Assembly (NCBI GenBank): GCA_031548325.1
Contig: JAVBRE010000235.1
Location: 1 to 5,686, forward strand
Length of the DNA stretch: 5,686 bases
From: FLUQ01 sp031548325
GTDB taxonomy: Bacteria; Desulfobacterota; Desulfovibrionia; Desulfovibrionales; Desulfovibrionaceae
Direction of reading: 5' to 3'
A program made the translations under genes and the position numbers. The notes beneath the pieces are model-generated. The model saw only the letters and a program-made list of their open reading frames with translations. It was not told the DNA's origin and made no database searches. Positions 1-5,419 of the stretch are shown piece by piece (positions within the stretch are counted from its first letter, which is position 1; every line of letters starts with the position of its first letter).

Positions 1-7
1 CCGCAGC

Positions 8-75
8 CCGGGGATTCAAGCCCCGGCCCCCCCCGTTCCGGTTTTGTTTTCCCCCTGAGCGGTAAAAAAAAACCG
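8..75. repeat. GC-rich and A/T-tract inverted repeats upstream of the lipoprotein gene
   Basis: Two inverted repeats are visible. CCGGGG at 8-13 pairs with CCCCGG at 21-26 around a 7-base loop. CGGTTTT at 39-45 pairs with AAAACCG at 69-75, and after one mismatch TTTT at 47-50 pairs with AAAA at 64-67. The second could end transcription from a neighbouring gene outside the window, but neither hairpin is followed by a clean T-run on the + strand. No promoter could be assigned here with confidence. Confidence 0.45.
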
Positions 76-86
76 ACATATGGGTT

Positions 87-136
87 CCAAGGGGTTTAGC
101 CCCTTGGCGGGGGCCCTTGGCAGCGCCCCTGCCCGC
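87..136 (+). repeat. tandem GC-rich hairpins, probably part of a dispersed intergenic repeat
   Basis: CCAAGGGG (87-94) and CCCCTTGG (100-107) form a perfect 8-bp stem with a 5-base loop. A second CCCTTGG lies at 114-120, so the left arm could pair with either copy. GCGGG (107-111) can also pair with CCCGC (132-136). The composition and the adjoining GCCGGAGGCATCT string resemble intergenic repeats I associate with Desulfovibrio genomes; that is recollection, not something shown here. In the transcript these hairpins lie directly in front of the ribosome binding site of the lipoprotein gene. Confidence 0.5.
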
Positions 137-137
137 C

Positions 138-142
138 GGAGG
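138..142 (+). promoter_or_regulatory. Shine-Dalgarno GGAGG that decides the lipoprotein start
   Basis: GGAGG is six bases before the GTG at 149. The in-frame ATG at 80 has no comparable purine-rich site, so the GTG is the better start. Confidence 0.75.
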
Positions 143-148
143 CATCTG

Positions 149-988
149 GTGACAAAACGGTTATTTTCCGCCATCGCGCTTGCGCTTATCTGTCTGTCTG
201 CGCTTTGCGGTTGTCCGGAATCCGAAAAGCAAGGCCCGGACGATCTGGCTGAAGCTCGCTCGGCGTTGGGCAAGCGCAATTTTCTGGAGGCCGAGAAGGC
301 TTTTGAGCGTTACCTGCGGGCCAATCCCGAAGGCGAAGACCGCTGGCATGTCTGGCAGAATCTGGTGGAACTGTCGCTGAACGTGCGCGGCGACCGCAAA
401 GGGGCCATCGAACTGCTGGAAGCCATGCTGGTGGAGTATGACGGGGTTCCGGAAAAACGCCGGGTGACGCGTATACGGCTTGCGGAGCAGTATCGCCTTT
501 CCCGCAAGTATGACCGGGCCATGAACCTGTGGACGGCGGTTACGGCGGATGGGGAAGCCTCCAGCGCGGCAAAGGCCGACGCATACCGCAACATGGCCGA
601 GGTGTACCTGCGGCGGCTGGAGTTTGAGCTGGCCAAAGAGGCGCTGGGCCTTTGTCTGAAGTCGCAGGTTGTCGACCCTGTCAGAGGGCAGTGCCTGTAC
701 GATCTGGCCCAGACCTACCTGGGCATGGAGGATCCGGACAACGCCGTTGCCGGCTTGCGGAGCGTGTTGGAACTGAAAAATATACCCGATTCTCTGCGTA
801 CTCTGACGATCTTCATGCTGGCCGACACACTGGACCAGCAGGGCAAAAGCGCGGAAGCGCTCGGCCTTTTTGAAAGCATTCGGACTAGCTATGCTAACCC
901 CAAGGTTGTTGAAAAGCGCATCGAGGCTTTGATCCGGCAAAAAAAGAAAGCGCCCGCCCCGGCGCCTGTGGCGCCGACCAGACGGTAA
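149..988 (+). CDS. TPR-repeat outer-membrane-type lipoprotein
   Basis: This encodes a 279-residue protein with a lipoprotein signal: basic start (TKR), hydrophobic stretch, and lipobox Leu-Cys-Gly-Cys with the lipidated cysteine at residue 22. Pro and Glu follow the cysteine, so no Asp at +2 marks inner-membrane retention by the enteric rule. The rest is helical tetratricopeptide-like repeats at about residues 33-64, 65-100, 104-133, 142-175, 177-209 and 214-250, with typical Ala/Tyr/Leu spacing. It ends in a Lys-rich then Ala-Pro-rich tail. TPR lipoproteins of this kind usually act as protein-binding scaffolds in the envelope; the partner here is unknown. The GTG start is chosen for its GGAGG site and because residue 1 then begins the signal peptide. 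The longer ATG (80) form would put 23 repeat-encoded residues before it. A slippery A-AAA-AAG lies at 940-946. It resembles the YfgM/YbgF/BamD-type TPR group only in general form. Confidence 0.8.
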   Translation: MTKRLFSAIALALICLSALCGCPESEKQGPDDLAEARSALGKRNFLEAEKAFERYLRANPEGEDRWHVWQNLVELSLNVRGDRKGAIELLEAMLVEYDGVPEKRRVTRIRLAEQYRLSRKYDRAMNLWTAVTADGEASSAAKADAYRNMAEVYLRRLEFELAKEALGLCLKSQVVDPVRGQCLYDLAQTYLGMEDPDNAVAGLRSVLELKNIPDSLRTLTIFMLADTLDQQGKSAEALGLFESIRTSYANPKVVEKRIEALIRQKKKAPAPAPVAPTRR

Positions 989-1012
989 GGGGCTGAACAT
1001 GCCGTCTTTTTT
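980..1012 (+). terminator. probable intrinsic terminator or attenuator overlapping the lipoprotein stop codon
   Basis: AGACGGTA (980-987) pairs with TGCCGTCT (1000-1007), with one T-G wobble and a 12-base loop, followed by a T-run at 1007-1012. The lipoprotein stop codon TAA (986-988) lies inside the left arm, so a terminating ribosome would cover the hairpin. The stem is modest, so termination may be partial. Only 27 bases separate the T-run from the next start codon, and I see no good promoter there. Confidence 0.5.
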
Positions 1013-1030
1013 ATCTTGTAACGCCTTTGC

Positions 1031-1034
1031 GGAG
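1031..1034 (+). promoter_or_regulatory. Shine-Dalgarno GGAG that decides the start of the FMN enzyme
   Basis: GGAG ends five bases before ATG 1040. The in-frame GTG at 1034 overlaps this site and has no purine-rich site of its own, so ATG 1040 is preferred. The choice removes two residues. Confidence 0.6.
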
Positions 1035-1039
1035 TGGTC

Positions 1040-2050
1040 ATGCATGAAATCAGAAAACAGGCGCGGGAACGGGTGAAAACCCGCTGCAGAGTCTGCCCCG
1101 TGTGCAACGGAAAAGCCTGCGCCGGTGAAGTGCCCGGCATGGGCGGGCTGGGTACCGGAGCCGCCTTTCAGAACAGCGTTGAAGCCCTGGCCCGTCGTCG
1201 GCTGGTCATGCGGGTGCTGCACGGCGTCAGTGATCCGGACACATCCTGCGAACTGTGGGGCAAAAAACTGAGTCTGCCCGTCCTGGCCGCGCCCATAGGC
1301 AGTGTGCATAACAATCTGGGCAGCGACCTGACCGAGGGCGAATACAGCGAACTGGTCATCGGCGGCTGCATCAAGGCCGGCACCCTGGCCGGCATCGGCG
1401 ATACCCCCCTGCCGGAACCGTTCAAACAGGCTATCGCCCAGGTGGGGCAGCGGGGAAAACACGTCGTTCCCTTCATCAAGCCCTGGGCTTTGCCTGAAGT
1501 CGTCATGCGCATGGACGCCATTGTGGCCGCCGGTTGTACCATCTGCGGCATGGACGTGGACGCGGCGGGCCTGGGCCCCGCACGCACGCCGCCCTGGGCG
1601 CCCCTGACCCCCGGAAGGCTGGCGGATATAGTCAAAGAAGCTCACTCGCGCAAGCTGAAATTCATTGCCAAAGGCATCATGGCGGCGGACGAAGCGGTGA
1701 TCGCGGCGGACGCGGGCGCGGATGCGGTGCTGGTTTCGAATCACGGCGGCCGTGTGCTTGACCACACCCCGGGCACCGCCGATGCGCTTCCCGCCATTGC
1801 GGACGCCGTGGGCAAACGGGTGGTCGTCATGCTGGACGGCGGCATCCGCACGGGCGAGGATGTGCTCAAAGCTCTGGCCCTGGGCGCGCGGATCACCCTG
1901 ATTTGTCGGCCTGTGGCCATTGCCGCTTACGGCGGAGGGGCGGACGGCGTGGCCCGCTATTTCGGACTTATTCGCGACGAGTTGTACAGAACCATGCGCC
2001 TGACCGGATGCAATACTCTGGAAGACGCGGGTCCCAGAATTTTATGCTGA
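1040..2050 (+). CDS. FMN-dependent alpha-hydroxy-acid dehydrogenase/oxidase family protein
   Basis: This 336-residue TIM-barrel flavoprotein belongs to the lactate/glycolate oxidase (LldD-like) family, which oxidises 2-hydroxy acids to 2-oxo acids through FMN. Visible family motifs are LPVLAAPIG (FMN-binding first strand), Lys211 in AKGI, Ser-Asn-His-Gly-Gly-Arg at 233-238 with catalytic-base candidate His235 and substrate-carboxylate Arg238, and DGGIRTG at 266-272 for FMN phosphate. It is a little shorter than classic members (about 350-380). An N-terminal cysteine cluster, Cys16, 19, 22 and 27 (CxxCPxCxxxxC), precedes the barrel. I believe a clostridial and desulfovibrio subgroup shares it; its role is unknown to me. 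The position after SNHGGR is Val where lactate oxidases usually have Gln, so lactate should not be assumed as substrate. In a lactate-oxidising sulfate reducer a role in organic-acid use is plausible but inferred. It may be partly co-transcribed with the lipoprotein gene upstream. Confidence 0.88.
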   Translation: MHEIRKQARERVKTRCRVCPVCNGKACAGEVPGMGGLGTGAAFQNSVEALARRRLVMRVLHGVSDPDTSCELWGKKLSLPVLAAPIGSVHNNLGSDLTEGEYSELVIGGCIKAGTLAGIGDTPLPEPFKQAIAQVGQRGKHVVPFIKPWALPEVVMRMDAIVAAGCTICGMDVDAAGLGPARTPPWAPLTPGRLADIVKEAHSRKLKFIAKGIMAADEAVIAADAGADAVLVSNHGGRVLDHTPGTADALPAIADAVGKRVVVMLDGGIRTGEDVLKALALGARITLICRPVAIAAYGGGADGVARYFGLIRDELYRTMRLTGCNTLEDAGPRILC

Positions 2051-2070
2051 AATTGCAATAAGTTTTATGT

Positions 2071-2114
2071 AAAAAGAGACACCCCCATGGCTGGGGGTGT
2101 CTCTTTTTTTTTTT
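2071..2114. terminator. bidirectional intrinsic terminator between convergent genes
   Basis: A perfect stem runs from the A-run at 2071-2075 through GAGACACCCCCA (2076-2087) against TGGGGGTGTCTC (2092-2103) and the following T-run, with a 4-base loop at 2088-2091. Eleven Ts (2104-2114) follow on the + strand and five on the - strand. It sits 20 bases after the FMN enzyme stop and 27 bases after the stop of the opposing ZraP-like gene, so it can end both transcripts, more efficiently on the + strand. Confidence 0.93.
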
Positions 2115-2140
2115 GCGGGCCTGTTGTGTTGCGGGCTTGC

Positions 2141-2695
2141 CTATCTGCCGCCGCCCATCATGCCGCGGTGGCCGCCGCGCGGTCCGTAGCCGTCGTGACC
2201 GTAACCGCCTTTATGGTAGCCGCCGGGGCCGGACCCCATGCCGCAGCCCACCATGCCGCAGCCGCCGAAACCCTTGCCGCGATGGCCGAAACCGCCCATG
2301 GGCATATCAATGCCGACTTCTTTCTTCACGCGGTCGGCCAGAGCCGTTCTTTCCTTGTACAACTGCTCGCGCAGGGCGGACATTTCATTGACCAGGGTGA
2401 TGATCTGCTGCGGTTCCACCTTGGGGTTGTCGGAAAGAGCCCGCAGGGTGGTCTTTTTAACCCAGAGCTGTTCCCGGACGGGGTGGGTTTTGTCGCGAAA
2501 CTCTTTCATGATTTTGATAAAAGCGTCCTGTTTTTCTTGCGGCAGCGCATGAAAGCGCGGGGCTCTCCAGGGGCCGGGACCTTCGCCGGCGGCAGGCGGG
2601 GGAAGGGTCTTGTCAGGGGCGGGAGCGGCAATGGCGGGGGCCGCCAGAGCCAGCACCAGGGCGCAGGCCAGCAGGGTGGATCGATTCGGTTTCAT
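2141..2695 (-). CDS. ZraP/Spy-like periplasmic heavy-metal-binding protein
   Basis: This 184-residue secreted protein starts with a Sec signal peptide (MKPNR, hydrophobic residues 8-19, Ala-Ile-Ala at 21-23 as a likely cleavage site). A proline-rich linker (about 25-47) leads to a helical core at about 48-128 that begins HALPQEKQDAF, equivalent to the LTxxQ-type motif of the CpxP/Spy/ZraP superfamily. The tail (131-184) is nearly half glycine and carries His138, 161, 167 and 176, Met131, 133, 148, 153, 179 and 180, and Cys146 and Cys151 in two GCGM units. Family members are periplasmic zinc- or copper-responsive chaperones, often tied to two-component sensors. This one lacks a visible sensor partner in the window. 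GGAGG (2704-2708) eight bases before the ATG supports the start. 'Zinc resistance-associated protein' is the name such proteins usually get; which metal it binds cannot be read from the sequence. Confidence 0.82.
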   Translation of the reverse strand: MKPNRSTLLACALVLALAAPAIAAPAPDKTLPPPAAGEGPGPWRAPRFHALPQEKQDAFIKIMKEFRDKTHPVREQLWVKKTTLRALSDNPKVEPQQIITLVNEMSALREQLYKERTALADRVKKEVGIDMPMGGFGHRGKGFGGCGMVGCGMGSGPGGYHKGGYGHDGYGPRGGHRGMMGGGR

Positions 2696-2703
2696 ATCAG
2701 TTT

Positions 2704-2708
2704 CCTCC
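2704..2708 (-). promoter_or_regulatory. Shine-Dalgarno GGAGG of the ZraP-like gene
   Basis: CCTCC on the + strand reads GGAGG on the - strand, eight bases before the ATG at 2695. This confirms the start in front of the signal peptide. Confidence 0.8.
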
Positions 2709-2794
2709 GGTATGAACGTTGTTGGCGCCGTATGGGCGTTGCTGAGGGAATAGCAAAGATTGGGCCAAACATAAAATACATTGAAATAAAAGGG

Positions 2795-2824
2795 ATTATA
2801 TTCTTTTCTGTTTTTAATTGTGCA
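2795..2824 (-). promoter_or_regulatory. sigma-70-type promoter of the ZraP-like gene
   Basis: On the - strand a perfect TATAAT -10 box (2800-2795) follows an 18-base A-rich spacer and a TGCACA -35 box (2824-2819, four of six consensus bases). Transcription would begin near 2788, giving a leader of about 92 bases. The weak -35 coincides with one arm of an inverted repeat, which suggests regulated use. Confidence 0.6.
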
Positions 2825-2836
2825 GAATATTGCACA
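2817..2836. promoter_or_regulatory. operator-like inverted repeat TGTGCA-N6-TGCACA
   Basis: TGTGCA (2819-2824) and TGCACA (2831-2836) are perfect inverted arms separated by six bases. The left arm is the -35 box of the ZraP-like promoter. The centre lies about 40 bases before the predicted transcription start, where CRP/FNR-family activators often bind. The spacing differs from classic CRP, FNR or Rex sites by about two bases, so the regulator is not identified. A repressor blocking the -35 region is equally possible. Confidence 0.5.
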
Positions 2837-2870
2837 CTGCTTTAAACAAGCGCACAGGCGCAGACCAAAA

Positions 2871-2880
2871 ATTGCACAAT
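2871..2880. promoter_or_regulatory. second operator-like site ATTGCACAAT
   Basis: The 8-mer ATTGCACA here is an exact repeat of the one at 2829-2836, 42 bp away, or four turns of B-DNA. TGCACAAT (2873-2880) also matches, in inverted orientation, ATTGTGCA at 2817-2824. The site is therefore close to a palindrome made of both arm types and may be an auxiliary site for the same regulator. Confidence 0.4.
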
Positions 2881-2960
2881 CAGTATTGAAAGACTCTAGA
2901 AAAAAACTAAATAAAAGATCCTGCTTTATCAGTGTACTAAAATTGCAAGTAAAAAAAATG

Positions 2961-2988
2961 CTGTCATTGTAGTAGGTTAATCTATATT
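2961..2988 (+). promoter_or_regulatory. candidate promoter of nrdJ
   Basis: CTGTCA (2961-2966, four of six) is followed after 16 bases by TATATT (2983-2988, five of six). The start would be near 2995, leaving an untranslated leader of about 118 bases. A weaker alternative is TTGAAA (2886-2891) with TAAATA (2908-2913). In AT-rich DNA such matches arise easily. Confidence 0.35.
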
Positions 2989-3112
2989 TAAAAATTTTTT
3001 CCCGCCTGGATTTTTTACGACACTTATCTTAGGTTGTTCCGGCGAACGTGATCCTGATGATTTCCGGTCTCTTCGTAAATTTCTAACACCCTATACTTCC
3101 TGGCGAAAAATC

Positions 3113-5365
3113 ATGGTTGCAGCAAAACGTCCCTCCAAGCTTCCTTCGGCTGTTCTCAATCCCAACGCAAAGGTCGTTCTTCAAAAACGTTATTTTCGCA
3201 AGGACCTTGACGGAAAATGCGTGGAAGACGCCGACGGGCTGTTCTGGCGCGTGGCCGCCGCCGTTGCCGATGAAGAGGCCAAATACAAACAGTCTTCCGT
3301 CAAGGCCGACGCTCTGGCCCAGGAATTTTATCTGGCCATGACTGAGTATAAGTTTTTGCCCAACTCTCCCACGCTGATGAACGCGGGCACCGATCTGGGG
3401 CAGCTCTCGGCTTGTTTCGTGCTGCCGGTGGGCGACTCCATCGAGGAAATTTTTGACGCGGTCAAGCACGCGGCCATGATTCACAAGTCCGGCGGCGGCA
3501 CGGGGTTTTCCTTTTCTCGTTTGCGGCCCAGAGACAGCCGGGTGGGCTCCACCGGCGGGGTGGCGTCCGGTCCCCTGTCCTTTTTAAAGATTTTCAACAC
3601 CGCTACCGAGCAGATCAAGCAGGGCGGCACCCGGCGCGGCGCCAACATGGGTATTTTGCGCGTCGACCACCCGGACATTGTGGAATTTATCAAAGCGAAA
3701 GAGCGTGAAGGTGAATTCAACAACTTCAATCTGTCCGTGGGTCTGACCGAAGATTTTATGAAAGCCGTGGAAAAAGAAGAGGAATACAACCTCTATATGC
3801 CCGGCGGCAAAGAAGTGGTCAGCGCGCTGAAAGCCCGCGGGGTCTTTGAAATGCTGGTGCAAAAGGCCTGGGAAAGCGGCGACCCCGGCATTGTTTTTCT
3901 GGACCGCATCAACCGCGACAACCCGACTCCGGACCAGGGCGAGATCGAATCCACCAACCCCTGCGGCGAACAGCCGCTTTTGCCCTATGAGGCCTGCAAT
4001 TTGGGCTCCATCAACCTGGCCAAGTTTCACCTGCCGGGCAGAAAAGGCGGCGAGGTCATCGACTGGCAGGAACTGAAGCGCGTCATCCATCTGGCCGTGC
4101 GCTTTTTGGACAACGTGATCGACGCCTCGCGTTTTCCCATCGACATGATCACCGAGAACGTGCACCGCAACCGCAAGATCGGCCTCGGGGTCATGGGCTG
4201 GGCGGATCTGCTTTTTCAGCTGGACATCCCCTATGACAGCCAGGAAGCCTTGAATCTTGCGGAAAAAGTCATGGCCTTCGTGCGTGAGGAAGGCCGGGTC
4301 GGATCTCAGATTCTGGCCAAGGAACGCGGCGCCTTTCCCGCCTATCCGACCTCGACCTACGCCCAGAAGGGCCTTGGTCCGTACCGCAACGCCACCGTAA
4401 CCACCATTGCGCCCACGGGCACTTTGTCCATCATCGCCGGTTGCTCGTCGGGCGTGGAACCGCTGTTCGCGCTTTGCTTCACCCGCAACGTGATGGACGG
4501 CGAAAAGCTGGTGGAGGTCAACCCCTATTTTGAAGAAGCACTGAAAAAGGCTGACTGCCACAGTCCCAAATTAATGGAAAAAGTGGCGGAGAAAGGTTCC
4601 GTCGCTTCCTTTGACCATCTGCCCGAAGAAATCCGCGAGGTCTATGTGACCGCCATGGATATCGAACCTATCTGGCATCTGCGCATGCAGGCGGCCTTTC
4701 AGATGTACACGGACAACGCAGTGTCCAAGACGGTGAACCTGGCCAACAGCGCGACGGTGGATGATATCCGCCATATTTACTGGATGGCGTATGAGTTGGG
4801 CTGCAAGGGCGTGACCGTGTACCGCGACGGCTGCAAGGCGAACCAGGTGCTCTGCACCGGCGAAGGATCGCAGGAAGCCCCGAAGCCGGGCGATGCGCCT
4901 CACGGCCCCGTGGTGCGCGCGCGGCCCGATCTGGTGTATGGCTTTACCCAGAAGGTGAGTACGGGACACGGCCTGATGTACGTGACCGTCAACGAGGTGG
5001 AAGGCAAGCCCTTTGAGGTCTTCGCCACTATAGGCAAGTCCGGCCGTTCCACTACGGCCAAGGCCGAAGCCATCGGCCGTCTGGTCTCGCTGGCTTTGCG
5101 TTCGGATATTGAGGTTGAGGAGATTGTCAAGCAGATCAAGGGAATCGGCGGCGAAATGCCGGTCTTTCAGTCCGGCAAGCGCGGCCAGATCGTGTCCATA
5201 CCCGACGGCATCGCCTGGGTGCTGGAAAATCGCTACCTAAAATCCAAATCCGAATATCTCGTCAACGGCCTGGGCGCGCAGCATTGCCCCGAATGCGACG
5301 ATATCCTGGTCTTTCAGGAAGGCTGCCATATTTGCCCCAGTTGCAGCTATACCAAGTGCGGCTGA
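3113..5365 (+). CDS. nrdJ: class II (adenosylcobalamin-dependent) ribonucleoside-diphosphate reductase
   Basis: This complete 750-residue protein reduces ribonucleotides to deoxyribonucleotides, using adenosylcobalamin to make a cysteine thiyl radical, so it needs neither oxygen nor a NrdB subunit. Key residues are visible: Cys101 (SACFVLP) and Cys295 (EACNLGSIN) as the reducing pair, and Cys284 in Asn-Pro-Cys-Gly-Glu (282-286) as the radical cysteine with Asn282 and Glu286. The 11-residue gap from Cys284 to Cys295 is as in Thermotoga NrdJ. GGTRRGANMG (171-180) and PTGT (434-437) are family signatures. A Gly/Pro-rich linker (about 582-606) leads to a TSCPD-type domain (about 612-684) and a C-terminal cysteine-rich end (Cys725, 728, 738, 741, 744, 749), a zinc-ribbon and thiol-shuttle arrangement. 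No N-terminal ATP-cone is present. ATG 3113 is the first usual start codon in a frame open from 2981, but no Shine-Dalgarno precedes it. The gene seems to be transcribed alone. Confidence 0.96.
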   Translation: MVAAKRPSKLPSAVLNPNAKVVLQKRYFRKDLDGKCVEDADGLFWRVAAAVADEEAKYKQSSVKADALAQEFYLAMTEYKFLPNSPTLMNAGTDLGQLSACFVLPVGDSIEEIFDAVKHAAMIHKSGGGTGFSFSRLRPRDSRVGSTGGVASGPLSFLKIFNTATEQIKQGGTRRGANMGILRVDHPDIVEFIKAKEREGEFNNFNLSVGLTEDFMKAVEKEEEYNLYMPGGKEVVSALKARGVFEMLVQKAWESGDPGIVFLDRINRDNPTPDQGEIESTNPCGEQPLLPYEACNLGSINLAKFHLPGRKGGEVIDWQELKRVIHLAVRFLDNVIDASRFPIDMITENVHRNRKIGLGVMGWADLLFQLDIPYDSQEALNLAEKVMAFVREEGRVGSQILAKERGAFPAYPTSTYAQKGLGPYRNATVTTIAPTGTLSIIAGCSSGVEPLFALCFTRNVMDGEKLVEVNPYFEEALKKADCHSPKLMEKVAEKGSVASFDHLPEEIREVYVTAMDIEPIWHLRMQAAFQMYTDNAVSKTVNLANSATVDDIRHIYWMAYELGCKGVTVYRDGCKANQVLCTGEGSQEAPKPGDAPHGPVVRARPDLVYGFTQKVSTGHGLMYVTVNEVEGKPFEVFATIGKSGRSTTAKAEAIGRLVSLALRSDIEVEEIVKQIKGIGGEMPVFQSGKRGQIVSIPDGIAWVLENRYLKSKSEYLVNGLGAQHCPECDDILVFQEGCHICPSCSYTKCG

Positions 5366-5382
5366 CTGACATCGTTCAGGCG

Positions 5383-5419
5383 AAAAAAGCCCCGTAGATC
5401 GCCTCTGCGGGGCTTTTTT
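5383..5419. terminator. intrinsic terminator of nrdJ, bidirectional in form
   Basis: AAAAAAGCCCCG (5383-5394) pairs with CGGGGCTTTTTT (5408-5419). The stem can extend inward by TAGA against TCTG (5395-5398, 5404-5407, one wobble) to a 5-base loop. Six Ts follow the GC part on either strand. It begins 17 bases after the nrdJ stop codon. Confidence 0.93.

Larger units (their letters stand above)
2696..3112. other. AT-rich divergent intergenic region between the ZraP-like gene and nrdJ
   Basis: These 417 bases hold no convincing protein gene. The middle (about 2755-3000) is clearly richer in A and T than the flanking genes and has several A-tracts (2899-2906, 2951-2958). It contains the ZraP-like promoter, the two operator-like sites, and the candidate nrdJ promoter. 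The part from 2995 to 3112 would be the nrdJ leader. I found no adenosylcobalamin riboswitch box and no full-strength NrdR box in it. Confidence 0.7.

Noticed and set aside
80..148. ATG at 80 as the lipoprotein start
   Set aside because: It would put 23 residues encoded by GC-rich hairpins before the signal peptide. GTG 149 has a well-spaced GGAGG and gives a normal lipoprotein signal.
161..1765. Long - strand open frame of 534 codons
   Set aside because: It lies opposite two well-supported genes, crosses their boundary, is rich in His/Gln/Arg as antisense GC-rich frames are, and shows no recognisable domain.
2723..2743. Sigma-54 promoter for the ZraP-like gene, as in enteric zraP
   Set aside because: TTGGC and TTGCT are present on the wrong strand and the GG-to-GC spacing is not the required ten bases.
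2087..2845. + strand open frame of 252 codons
   Set aside because: It is antisense to the ZraP-like gene, starts inside the bidirectional terminator, and its Ala/His-rich start mirrors the Gly/His-rich tail on the other strand.
3086..3101. NrdR box before nrdJ
   Set aside because: ACACCCTATACTTCCT keeps only one half and the central TATA, about nine of sixteen positions, and no second box lies at the usual spacing.
2696..3112. Adenosylcobalamin riboswitch controlling nrdJ
   Set aside because: No B12-box-like sequence or suitable stem set was found, and a B12-dependent enzyme would not be expected to be switched off by B12.
3584..4561. - strand open frame of 325 codons
   Set aside because: It lies wholly opposite the conserved catalytic part of nrdJ and has no recognisable features.
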